Of a stretch of DNA of 64,000 nucleotides, positions 10,478 to 20,501 are shown piece by piece. Position 1 is the stretch's first letter. Every line of letters begins with the position of its first letter. The DNA comes from Steinernema hermaphroditum. Its lineage: Eukaryota; Nematoda; Chromadorea; Rhabditida; Steinernematidae. A program made the translations under genes and the position numbers. Location: the NCBI GenBank assembly GCA_030435675.1, contig CM059621.1, forward strand, positions 11,470,001 to 11,534,000. The letters run 5' to 3'. The notes below the pieces were generated by a model. The model saw only the letters and a list, made by a program, of their open reading frames with translations. It was not told the DNA's origin and searched no databases.

Positions 10478-12367
10478 ATGGCGCATAGGTTCCGTCCTAC
10501 GGGTGCGAGCTCCCCGCAGCGTGGGCGTCCCTCTGAAGACCGACAGGTTTGATCACCGCTCGGGAGCTGCTGACTGACTACGCATTTCAGCCATCCAGGA
10601 ACGGAAATGGTTCCAACGGACTTGCTTCGGCAACTGTCACCGGCACCTTTAGCCCAGTCGAATCGGCGGCGCCTACAACAGTCGCTCGGGAAGAAATGGA
10701 GCATCGTTTTGCCACGTTGGTACGTACGCAAGCACCCTTTGAGCTGTAATGTCATTGAGTTTTTAGGCTGTAATCGATGAAGGAGTCCCTCAAGAAGAAC
10801 CTCCTCAAAGTCCTGTGCGCCTCCTGTACGAAGAGGTTTGTAGTTCCGCTTCTAGCGCTGGATACTTATACGCTTATTCTAGTTTATTCCCGACCCCTTT
10901 GGTAGGATTGGAGAGACTCGTGTTGTCAACATAGGAGGTAGAAGTGATGATGTACGTTTGGTGCTTGTTTTGCTGCATTAGATCTCTTCATTTAGTCGCA
11001 GGCTGATGAAGCATTCCTCAATGAACCAAACAATGGAGAAGGATGGGGAGCAGCCCCATATGTTTCGAGGGAAGAAGTGTCTGAGCAAGATCTCCGCGAT
11101 GATGAACATCGTCGCTACGTATGTTTGTTGTGTGCAGATTTACATGTACTTCCACTGTATTTATCCAGGTCATGCCAGGTGGCCTTCGGACGGAGATGAC
11201 TTACAAACTTTACAAGGTTTGTCTTATGCACGTTTGTGTATTTCTGAAGTTTGCACTCTTAGGCAGTGATGACTGACGCTCAAACAACGCTTTCCATTGA
11301 ACTCGATGAATATAACGCCAAATCGGTATTGAGTCGTCTCATTCATTACTGATCATAAACTTGCTTAGCAATATGGCCGGATATTCAACTGGCGTGAGCT
11401 GCCTAACGCATGGCAGCAAAGCGTAAGTTGCGATTCATTTTACTCAACGTAACCATATCGTTCAAGACACATGGATCGTTTATGAGTCGCACGGAGTTGG
11501 ATGACATCATTGAAGGAGAAATGAGTGTACTTCTGCAGGTAATCTCTACGTTTTGATTGCTCTACACGTGAATGTCGAATTCAGAAGGAGCCTAAACGTG
11601 ACATGAGTATTGGTACCGAAGTGGAAGGAATTCCACGTGAGAAGGTAGGCTATTCTGTGCTATTTCCACTGACTAGAAACAGCCTTTCAGATTTGGATCT
11701 CGTTAGTGCCCAGAACTGAAGAAGTCGAAGAAGACAAAGAACTTGCTGCCGCTTTGCTTGTCAGTACACTTTATATGTTTGGTTGTTTTTTAAATTACGT
11801 TCAGGAAAGTGCTGAAACCTTCCGCGCCACAGGTGAAGAAATGAGGCCCGTGATGGTGAGTGAATGCTTCTCAGGGACTGAAGCTACGTGTTTAGATTGA
11901 CAAAGGCACGCAACTCTCCGTTCTCATCAACATTATCGACTGCAAACCTGTGCTCGAAGAACGCTTCAACAATCGCTACCGGGACGTAAGTACCTGAGCA
12001 TCGTTCTGAAGAATCACAACATAAGTGTTTCAGAGGTTCCAGGAATATCTTCGGGACTTCAGGCAAAACGTGGACCCCGGCTTCAATCCATTTGTACGTT
12101 TTCCTATTGTAAACAACATCTGAATCCGCGTGCTTTCAGGAACGTCCTGCAGAACCCGAACCGACGATTTGTGGAATCGGACGCACTTCCGCGGACCTGA
12201 TTCAAACTCGCCCGGTCGCTGATGAAGATTATGTGGAGCGAGGCGCATCGCCACCTCCACCAATAAGACGCGAAACCCGTCCCAGCAGCCCCACCACCGC
12301 ACTTAGCCTTATGTTCGGGTCAACATTCCGCGCTCCCGTGAAGACCGACCCTGGACGGCGCGTTTAA
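10478..12367 (+). CDS. Unrecognised acidic protein, 15 exons, all introns phase 0
   Basis: I do not recognise this protein. Fifteen short exons from Met 10478 to the stop at 12365-12367 join to about 417 aa. Every one of the 14 introns is 40-51 bp, has a GT-AG pair and falls in phase 0. The product is hydrophilic and acidic in the middle (REEVSEQDLRDDEHRRY, RTEEVEEDKELAAALL), has a Ser/Gly/Pro-rich start and a disordered Pro/Arg tail containing ASPPPPIRRE. No signal peptide, membrane helix, zinc motif or repeat is seen. It lies about 240 bp downstream of the SH2-kinase on the same strand and could share an operon with it; the MSP gene follows. A sperm or germline role is an inference from neighbours only. 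The regular splice pattern makes the reading frame itself secure. Confidence 0.8.
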
Positions 12368-12585
12368 GCTTATTTATTTTATAACTTAAAAAACTAAATA
12401 TACGATTATAAATGTATTGCTGATGAGATATGTCTTCATGAGATCGATGTTCGAGAACGGTCTGAGCACTGCATGCAATATCTTGGCACTTTCAATCAAC
12501 TTCGACGGGGATGTGTACTCTCTCTCTCACAGTGTGCCGCTGGACGTGTACAACGCGTCTGACTGTTTAATACATTCAGGATTCG

Positions 12586-12630
12586 TTCGTGCACCTTTCA
12601 GACAGTCTGGACGTCTGAAAAGTGCACGAA
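12586..12630 (+). repeat. Perfect-stem hairpin between genes
   Basis: An 18-bp left arm (12586-12603) pairs with 12613-12630 around a 9-base loop, with a single G-T wobble-type difference. It lies about 220 bp after the stop of the 15-exon gene. It may be a transcript-end structure, a small palindromic repeat or chance; no coding frame is involved. Confidence 0.5.
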
Positions 12631-12943
12631 TAAAACAGATGACAGTTCGGCATCTAACATTGGTTCCAAGTGGAAATTGCCATGCGGCGTATTTGCGCGG
12701 GTTTTTCAACGTTTCGTATCACCATCTGCGTTTGTCCCGTGTCCACATATGTTTCCTTTTTTGTTCCAACCAAGTGACTGGCACCTCTATGGTTATTCCT
12801 AATTGCCCATTGCACTATACGTGTTGTAGCAACAGCAGGTGGCGTGTATCACTGAAAATCAGCTGACCGTCGGTCGCTTGGTTGTTCTGTGCTTCCTTTT
12901 TGCGTTTCTCTTCACTTGCATCGATTTATCGTTCCAGATTAGG

Positions 12944-13656
12944 ATGCCTCCTAAGCGCGCTGTCGCCAAAGCACGAAAGGTTAAGGAAGAAGCAGAAGGG
13001 ACGAGCGACGAGCGCAATGAAAAGATTCAAGCTCTGAAAGACGATATAAAGAATCTCAGTGGACTTGCAACACGTATTGCATTTGGCTATATTGCATTGG
13101 AATACATAAAGGTGTTGCAGGGGTGCCAGTCGTAAACATCGATGAATTTTGCGCAAAGTACATGGAGAAACTGTCACAACACACGGAAGTATTTATTCAT
13201 CAGCTAACGCAGGTTGGCATATAGCGGAGGAATAGATCGATGGCGAATATTTAGGAACAGAGGGGAATGAAGATTTTGTTTTTGGACCCCCCTGGAGACG
13301 TGAACACTGAGCCTGGCTCGAAGATCGTTTTCAACGCGCCGAACGACATAAGACGCACCGTCCCCATCAGGATCACGAACTCGGGAGAGCGCCGCATCGC
13401 ATGGTCCATCAAGTCCACCAACGTGAACCGCCTCGGAGTGGACCCTCCGTGTGGAGTTCTGGACCCTGAGGAGAACATGCTGATCGCTGTCATGTGCGAC
13501 TCCTTCGCCTACGGACAGGAGGACACTAACAACGATCGAATCGTCATCGAGTGGACGAACACCCCCGACGATGCCGACAAGCAATTTAGCCGCGAGTGGT
13601 TCCAAGGAGACGGGATGGTCCGTCACAAGAATCTCCCCATCGAGTACAACCCCTGA
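12944..13656 (+). CDS. Major sperm protein with N-terminal extension
   Basis: MSP domain protein: MSPs form the filaments that drive amoeboid nematode sperm and are also released as oocyte-maturation signals. Exons 12944-13073, 13121-13212 and 13255-13656 join in frame to 207 aa. The last 125 or so residues are a nearly canonical MSP ([60 protein letters not shown]). The first 78 residues are extra: a lysine-rich start ([19 protein letters not shown]) and a predicted helical stretch. Standard MSPs are about 127 aa, so this is a fusion-like extension, or else the MSP is made alone from Met 13267 (129 aa) after trans-splicing at 13254 and the upstream exons are a separate short product. The in-frame splice favours the extended form but does not prove it. 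AATAAA at 13685-13690. Confidence 0.88.
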
Positions 13657-13684
13657 AATACGTCCATGTGCTTATGTCGTAAGC

Positions 13685-13690
13685 AATAAA
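13685..13690 (+). terminator. Polyadenylation signal AATAAA
   Basis: Canonical AATAAA 29 bp after the MSP stop codon. Confidence 0.7.
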
Positions 13691-13761
13691 CCACTCGTGC
13701 AATGCTGTGTCGTTTTGTATTCCTTTCGGCTGTGTTGATAGCTTGGTTCCTTTTGCCTTCC

Positions 13762-14120
13762 ATACTTCTTAATTTGTCCATGTAGCGCCGTTTTTAGCTT
13801 CGGTGTTCCATTCTTTAATGTCTTTGTTTTCGGGTGATAGGCATTCGGACGATTCGGATCCCTAGTTGCTCTAGTTTGAAACACCGGTTTTTGGTGATAC
13901 GCATTTGGTATTCGATTTCTGTGTCTATTTGTCGGTTTTTGCATTTGCCTATGAAACCAGAGAGTTGTTCCATTTGTAGCTCCTATGTAGCTCCTACCGC
14001 GGCATCCCTGAAACTGTAGACCCAATGAAACCGTCAACAAAATTTGTGAGAATTTGGAAAATATTTCAGCCTGTTTTTGACACTTCTCCATCTCTGTGAG
14101 TTGTCAGATTTTGCAACACT
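13762..14120 (+). repeat. Outer direct repeat, left copy
   Basis: Matches 16185-16542 in the same orientation along its full length with scattered substitutions. Both copies start at ATACTTCTTAATTTG and end at TTTTGCAACACT. The similarity is high enough to suggest recent duplication or recombination. Confidence 0.85.
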
Positions 14121-14505
14121 TCCATCCCCTATATATTAATGGAGAACCGACGGGTCCATTGGTTTGTCTGTGTGTTTTTCTGTGCGCACGGAGAAAACAC
14201 CCACACAAAATAAGGAGCCCGAGGGGAACCGACCCCGGCACCGCACGCTTGCAAACGAAGCGCGTTCGCAATGAGCCAAACAGACCGTTGAAATCCTACC
14301 GCAGTACTACCGCTATGTCTCTGAGGATGCTAAGACGTGTGTTTTTCGCTTTTCGGAGTTTTGGAGTGATTTTAGCTTATTTTGCGAGCACCTTGCCGCC
14401 CGCAGGGCTAGGGTGTCTCCATCCGAAAGGCTTAGCCTTTTGTGCGTTTACAATTTTTTATGGTTTTTCTTTGGCCGGGGGCGCGAATTCGCGCGTAGCC
14501 GCGTT

Positions 14506-14760
14506 TATTGTCCGATCAACGGCGAATGTCACCGCCGCAGTTCGTTGCAGGACCGCAATCAGGGACACGATTGAGTCCGTTATAAGGGGATTGCCGGGTT
14601 TCTGACTGAATAAGTGGATTATTTCGAAGACAGAGCCATTTTTCAAAATTCCGCTTTGATAGGAGTGTTCGCCGATCGCCGAAGAAGCGTATGCATCGGT
14701 TTACGGCGCATTTTCTACTTTCCTCGCAAAGTTATAACGGTTTTGAGGCGCGCACGTTCG
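14506..14760 (+). repeat. Long inverted repeat, left arm (255 bp)
   Basis: Reverse complement of 15383-15637 with only a few mismatches and no length difference. Transcribed as one RNA, the two arms plus the 622-base spacer would form a long hairpin, a possible source of small RNAs. Confidence 0.85.
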
Positions 14761-14867
14761 TGTTCGCTGATTGTTTCCATCAGTTCGATGGATTTATCGT
14801 GCGGTTTCTTGCTTTATTTATTGTTTTCTACTAATTCTGTTATTCGCAGAACTCCAAACGACTTGAT

Positions 14868-15221
14868 ATGGTAAAATTATCAAAGTCGAAGTGTGTAAAA
14901 GCAAGGCTGTTGGCTTTCGCTCGACAGTCATACAGTAGGAAGCGGGCGACCGAAAAGGAGGAATCAAGAAGACACGCTCAGTGTGAAACTGAGGAGCTGA
15001 GGAACGCCTTGGCAGATGCTAACCAGCAACTGATGTTAGCGCATCAGGAAATATCATTGCTAAGGAAAAACAATGATGCGCAGATTGTACGAATCTGCGA
15101 ACTAGAGAAGGTAGCTCTTAATCTAAACCTGTTGAACAGAGCTTCTACGGGCTCATGTCGAGTTGCTTACAGGCAATCATGCTCGAAACTACTTAAAGCA
15201 TGTCTCGAAAGTAGAAAATGA
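14868..15221 (+). CDS. Coiled-coil ORF inside the inverted-repeat element
   Basis: A 117-aa frame preceded by an acceptor-like TTATTCGCAG at about 14837-14846. It starts MVKLSKSKCVKARLLAFARQ and then has a long charged helical run with heptad-like leucines (TEELRNALADANQQLMLAHQ, ISLLRKNN). The basic start plus coiled coil recalls the N-terminal region of shugoshin-type proteins, but the match is too general to name it. It fills most of the spacer between the two 255-bp inverted arms. It may be a captured host gene fragment, an element-encoded protein or a chance frame; codon pattern and the acceptor argue mildly against chance. Confidence 0.45.
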   Translation: MVKLSKSKCVKARLLAFARQSYSRKRATEKEESRRHAQCETEELRNALADANQQLMLAHQEISLLRKNNDAQIVRICELEKVALNLNLLNRASTGSCRVAYRQSCSKLLKACLESRK

Positions 15222-15382
15222 ATTTAAGCTTTTGATATGGCCTATGACGACCATATTGTGCTGCCGATCGCTTGTCAGTCAGTCCCATTTGTCGTTATTG
15301 GGGCTATGTGGCTGATAAAGCTTGATCAAATTCGTGCGTAGTGCGAAAGGTCCATCGAAATGATGGAGACAATAAGCTAAAA

Positions 15383-15637
15383 CGAACATGCGCGCCTCAA
15401 AACCGTTATAACTTTGTGAGGAAAGTAGAAAATGCGCCGCAAACCGATGCGTACGCTTCTTCGGCGATTGGCGAACACTTCTATCAAAGCGGAATTTTGA
15501 AAAACGGCTTTGTCTTCGAAATAATCCACTTATTCAGTCAGAAACCCGGAAATCCCCTTATAACGGACTCAATCGTGTCCCTGATTGCGGTCCTGCAACG
15601 AACTGCGGCGGTGACATTCGCCGTTGATCGGACAATA
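15383..15637 (-). repeat. Long inverted repeat, right arm (255 bp)
   Basis: Reverse complement of 14506-14760; see the left arm. Confidence 0.85.
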
Positions 15638-15645
15638 TCCCCTAT

Positions 15646-15849
15646 ATATAGTCCATTTTTTTTTCGAACTCCACAAAAGCGATCAATCACAGCGCGGTGG
15701 GACCCAGAATTTGCTCTAGCGCATTGAAAGGAGCGAACGAACGTACGAAATATTTGCCTTTCTTCAATATGCTGGAGCGAATTCTCGGTCTCGCCGCGCG
15801 GTGATTGATCGCTTTTGTGGAGTTCGAAAAAAAAAAAATGGACTATATA
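15646..15849. repeat. Short inverted pair with A/T tract
   Basis: About 50 bp at 15646-15696 reads as the reverse complement of 15800-15849, including an oligo-T run facing an oligo-A run and GCGATCAATCA / TGATTGATCGC. The 100-bp loop is unique. It looks like a small foldback unit within the larger element. Confidence 0.7.
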
Positions 15850-16184
15850 AACGGAGAACCGACCCCGAGGGGTACTTAACCCGACACCACCCGCTTACGA
15901 ACGGAGAACGTTCGCAGTGAGCCACACAGACAGTTATATAAGATGGTAGCGTTTTACTTCCACTATGTCTCTGGCGATGCTAGGCTTTGAGTTTTTTGCA
16001 GTTGTTCAGTGACTTTTTTGCCTATTTTGTAACCAGCAGAGATGTCGGTTCGAGTTTCCTGAAACTTTACAGTTTCTTGGCTAACTTCAGCCATTTAGAT
16101 GAGCGCCAATCTTGCCGCTCGCAGGGCTATGGGCTACTTGGCTTTTAGTACCTGGAGGGCGCGAATTCGCGCGCAGCCGCGTTT

Positions 16185-16542
16185 ATACTTCTTAATTTGT
16201 CCATGTAGCGCCGTTTTTAGCTTCTGTGTTCCATTCTTTAATGTCTTTGTTTTCGGGTCATAGTCATTCGGACGATTCGGATCCTTAGTTGCTCTAGTTT
16301 GAAACACCGGTTTTTGGTGATACGCATTTGTTATTCGTTTTCTATGTCCATGTGTCGATTTTGTATTCACCGGTGAAACCAAGGAGTTGTTCCATTTGTA
16401 GCTCCTATGTAGCTCCTACCGCGGCATCCCTGGGACTGTAGACTCAATGATACCGTCAACAAAATTTGTGAGAGTTTGGAAAATGTTGCAGCTTATTTTT
16501 GACACTTCTCCATCTCTGTGAGTTGTCAGATTTTGCAACACT
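16185..16542 (+). repeat. Outer direct repeat, right copy
   Basis: Second copy of 13762-14120, same orientation. It ends about 220 bp before the VRK start codon, so it may overlap that gene's promoter or outron. Confidence 0.85.
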
Positions 16543-16762
16543 CCTATCTGCTTGAAACGTTTCACCTCGAAAAATGATTCAAGTCTTCACTGGAGACACA
16601 TTTCCGAACATTCAAATGTTTCATATTCCCGCAATTCTAGTGGTAAACTTCGGATGTAATTACGCGCGCAACTGTCAGCAATCCAAACGCCCGCGGTTCT
16701 GTAGCCATCTCCTTCGACGTGTTTCTTCTCTTCGCATGCTGATTTCATTCTCTCTGTTCCAG

Positions 16763-18434
16763 ATGCCTCCAAAGAAGAAGGCTAAGGCCTATCAAATGGC
16801 CATCGACGTGCCCGAAGGCACCGCCGTGGGCAATGGTGACTTCGTCGTCGGAAAGCAGTTCGCCAAGGGAGGGTTTGGCAAGATATATCAGGGCATTTCG
16901 GTATGTTTCCCGTGTTACTCTCTTCGGGTAACTGACGGTTTACAGAAAAAGTCCAAGAATAAGGTGGTCATAAAAATCGAGCCACACGAAAATGGGCCCT
17001 TGTTCAACGAAATCGCCGTGTTCGTCAGATGCTTGAAAGCGTCCATGCTGAACAGTTGGAAGAAGGAAACCGGCGTGAAGTTCCTCGGTCTCCCGGAGTA
17101 TCTTGGCAGCGGACTGTTCCAGTACAACGGCGAGCAAATGCGTTTCCTGGCCATGCCGATGTATTCGTGTTCATTGGAGAACATCCGAGCCAAGGAACCG
17201 GAAATGAACGTCGCTGACGTGGTCCAAGTTACGTATTCCATGTTGGTAGCTCTGCAGTACTTACACAGCCAGGTAGGGAACGTGCTCTGTAAACAAATAC
17301 CTATGTGTCCCTCTTTTCAGGACATCGTTCACGCTGATTTGAAGGCTGATAACATATTGATGACTGATGCTAAACGGTTTGACCGCACGGTCCTAGTTGA
17401 CTTTGGCTTGGCGAAGAGAATTCCAAACCCGAAAGAGAAGGCTGACCCCAAGAAAGCACACAACGGCACCGCGATATTCACGTCAATTGATGCCCATCGA
17501 GGGTGTGCGCCTTCGTTCCGTGGAGACATCGAAATTCTTTCGTACAACGTGATTTACTGGATCACGGGTTCGCTTCCTTGGCAGGTAGTATTCGATGGTC
17601 ACATCATATTCTTTGATTTATCTATTTCAGCGCTATGAAACGGAGCTGGAGAAGGTGGCCGATGCTAAACGAAAGTTGCTGAAAGGGAAGATGAAGTCCC
17701 TGAAGAAAGAATTCGGAATGACTGGAGAAATGAGTCAGTTTGTGGTGGATTTGCTGCAGACGGTTGAAGACTGTGAATATGAGCAGCGGCTCACTTTTAA
17801 ATCACTTTTCAAGGTAAGCGATTCCGTCTTTCTCATTTCAGTAATGGTTTGTTCTCCAGTTGCTCAAAGTAAATATTTCCGTGTAGAATAAATTTGTAGG
17901 AATGTAAAATTTGTCAAATTTGCGTGGCGAGTGGTGTCAAATCAATGAGGTAAAGGGGACTATCATTTCGTTGATGAGTATTTTGACCTTTGGACATAGT
18001 TCCGGCTCTCAAGTACATAGCACTCTAGTTGTCGGAGTAGGAATGACACCATCAGTTTAACTTGACGCATCACGTGGAAGGCGAGATAATAAAGAATTTG
18101 TCTTTCAGATGTTGGAAAAGGCTTGTAGTGGTAGCTGTGTCCCAGAAACTCCAGATAAAACCGCCGGTATGTGTTTAGATTTTATTCACGTCTTTGCCAT
18201 CGCCGCATTTTAGATCTAAGTTCTGCTGCTTCATGCTCGACCGCTTCGTCTCCACTCCCCATTAGAATTTCGCCGACGACGAAGAACAATTTAGCCACAA
18301 GAATCCCGGGTGTGTTGAACATGCGCAACGTGAGGCGATCGGTTTACCAGCGTATTGTCTCAAAATACAGACGCCCGTCAATGGGTCGTGTTGTGAGTCC
18401 TCTGCGGGTTATTTCAAGTGTATCTCGTCGTTAA
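16763..18434 (+). CDS. VRK-family (vaccinia-related kinase-like) protein kinase
   Basis: Serine/threonine kinase of the VRK branch of the CK1 group; VRK1 acts on chromatin and nuclear-envelope proteins. Exons 16763-16900, 16946-17272, 17321-17584, 17631-17813, 18109-18166, 18214-18434 give 396 aa. Features: GGFGKIYQG glycine loop, VVIKIEPHENGPLFNE (VRK signature around the lysine), GLPEYLGSG, catalytic loop VHADLKADNIL, VDFGLAKR, HNGTAIFTSIDAHRG and RGDIEILSYNVIYWITGSLPW. The catalytic loop reads HAD rather than the HGD usual in VRKs. The C-terminal 100 or so residues are Ser/Arg-rich and variable. The Met follows directly after CTGTTCCAG, a likely trans-splice acceptor. A divergent paralogue rather than the single essential vrk-1 is likely, but cannot be decided here. 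Confidence 0.88.
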
Positions 18435-19060
18435 CTGTGTTTGATTACCGTAAATGTTTGGTCTTAATCAGTGCTTTGTAGCGTAGTCCCTTGCAGTTCA
18501 ACTATTTGCAACCCGTTGTTGGTTGTCTATCTGTCTGAAATCGTTTCTGACACACTGGAAGTCGTTTTCTCCTGTGTGTATCGTTTGAGCGGTCGATCTT
18601 CCGCTTCGACGAGTTGCTTCTTCTTGCCATCTCCAAGAATGGATCATTTTATTTTATAGTGCACTTAATCTCCCCTTTTACGATTCAAGTGATGTCGTTG
18701 GAGCTCTTAAATTGTTGCAGCTCTTCGTGGTGCATTAAGGATTCAGTATTACGGCGGCCTGAATTGCTTTTTCCGACACCCCCGCGGCCTCCTTATCCCG
18801 TCGACACTCCCCTTTCGACAAGACATGTAACAGAAGCCAAAGGCGTTTGTCTTTGCGGACAAAAATCCAATCAGGCGGCATCTCAGTTCCCGAGACCGCG
18901 CAACCTTGAAATTGAGTTGTTGCGTTGTTTCCTCAAAGGACGATTTCCAGGCGGAGCTCCGTAAATTAACACTTTATTTACACAAAACTCGGAACAACTG
19001 CCATGCGGATACGGTAGCACACTGCGCTGAGCGGCGGACTCTCTACGAGGGAAGGGGCGT
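18435..19060. other. Intergenic, convergent gene ends
   Basis: Between the VRK stop (plus) and the flp-5 stop (minus). Only short frames. No clear polyadenylation signal, tRNA or repeat seen. Confidence 0.4.
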
Positions 19061-20501
19061 TCAGCCGAATCGGATGAACTTCGGACCTCCGCGTTTGAAC
19101 GGCTGCCAGTCGTCCTCCACGGGCGTCATCACTTCAGAGGGATCGTCGACGGGCGCCAGAAAGTCCGGGAGCTGATCTGCTCCGTAGAGATCCTGAAAAG
19201 AAGAGGAAGAGAGACTGTGAGCCCTCGGGGAGGACGTGCAGGCCTGCAAGTGCAGGGCTATCGTAATTAGATTGCGGTTTGATTTTGTCCGAACGCGTCA
19301 CTAATCAGGTCCCGGAGGTTCCCCGAATTAGAATCGAGTAAACATGGTGGTCTTCAGGACTTTGGATGGTCTTGTACAGAGTTCAGATGGCCATGGGAGA
19401 GACTTTTTTTTCAAGGGTCTGTGGAAAAGGGATCTCCTTTAAAAAGGAAAAAAACTTCGTTGTTCTCTCTACCGAGTACGTCTATTTGCAGATCACCGGT
19501 CACACCCGGAAGGTGTTCCACAGCCCTGCAAAGCAGTGTTCAGTATGCATGTTTGGTGATAAATCCTCTTTTTGTTCTTGCTCGACACCCCGACCCTTCA
19601 AGAGGTCTTTTTTGGTGTTAGGAAGTCAAAACAGATGTTAATTCAGTGAAATATCACTGTAGTCTGCATCAGTGAATCGCACTCTTTGACGTGATCCACT
19701 GAAAAAAAGCCTCGCCATGATCGTAATTTATGAAAAATTGATGGTTTCTATATTTGGCCTGTTTACAGCGGCGCTCCTTACCTGCAGGTTCAGCTGGGTT
19801 AAGGGTCCACTCCTTCCGAAGCGAATGAACTTCTGGCCCGCACGTCCAAATCTAATGAACTTCTGTCGCGGCGCTCGCGAGTCCCTTTCCAGGCTGAAAC
19901 GAGAAGTGTCACCAGGAAACAAGGTGTGTCTAGTCTGCATCTGCCTAGTCAGCAGGTGTCTATGGAGCAGCTGTAGACTACGCCATCGACTTCAGAAGAT
20001 AACGTCTGGGTCACCCCACCGTCTGCGTCTATCGGAATTTGACTTGTTTTGGTACGGTTTATTGGAGGCGCGGATGCCAATGCGGAATATTCCAAAAAGT
20101 GAAGTGTAGGTAAAGGCCATGTTTGTTTGCGAAGCCCTGTCCGGAATGACTAATTAGGGAACGGGACTCGGACAAGTAAAGCACGTCTGAAGTCGAAAGC
20201 GCCGTGTCGAATTTCGAGTGACGTCGTGCGGCACGAATTTGTTTTCGCATAAATACTTATGATTTATAGTTATGGATTGCCGACAGAATTTCGATTGCCA
20301 AGGCGCCATCGACTATTAGGGTCAAAATTCAGAGAACGGGGGTTCGGGGGGTTAGGACTGCGATGATGCAGATCGGAGAGGTCGAAGAGATTTCGGATAA
20401 TGAGGAAACGGAAGTGCTTCCGAGAACGTGACTCACCTCTGGCCGAGGGCGAGGAGGGCGACGATCACGAAGAGGAGGATCCGGATCCAGGTGCTCGACA
20501 T
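19061..20501 (-). CDS. flp-5: FMRFamide-like neuropeptide precursor, flp-5 type
   Basis: Secreted precursor of KFIRF-amide peptides, processed in the neuronal secretory pathway. Exons complement(20437-20501), complement(19782-19893) and complement(19061-19192) give 102 aa. Exon 1 is a signal peptide (MSSTWIRILLFVIVALLALG). Exon 2 carries APRQKFIRFG and AGQKFIRFG between basic cleavage residues. Exon 3 ends GGPKFIRFG directly before the stop. Glycines supply the C-terminal amide. C. elegans flp-5 encodes APKPKFIRF-, AGAKFIRF- and GAKFIRF-amide, so copy number and N-terminal residues agree closely. Introns are about 540-590 bp, long for this window. A monobasic Arg separates copies 1 and 2; KR precedes copy 3. 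Confidence 0.95.

Larger units (their letters stand above)
13762..16542. mobile_element. Composite inverted-repeat element, about 2.8 kb
   Basis: The locus is bounded by a 359-bp direct repeat (13762-14120 and 16185-16542). Inside it are a second diverged direct repeat (about 14139-14430 and 15850-16150), a 255-bp inverted repeat (14506-14760 and 15383-15637) and a small inverted pair (about 15646-15696 and 15800-15849). A 622-bp spacer between the long inverted arms holds an open reading frame with an acceptor before it. No transposase or reverse transcriptase is visible. The order R1-R2-IR-spacer-IR'-R2'-R1' suggests a foldback-type element or nested non-autonomous elements inserted between the MSP and VRK genes. 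Confidence 0.7.

Noticed and set aside
13074..13120. Frameshift in the upstream part of the MSP gene, suggesting a pseudogene
   Set aside because: The apparent shift is removed by a 47-bp GT-AG intron that joins the frames exactly.
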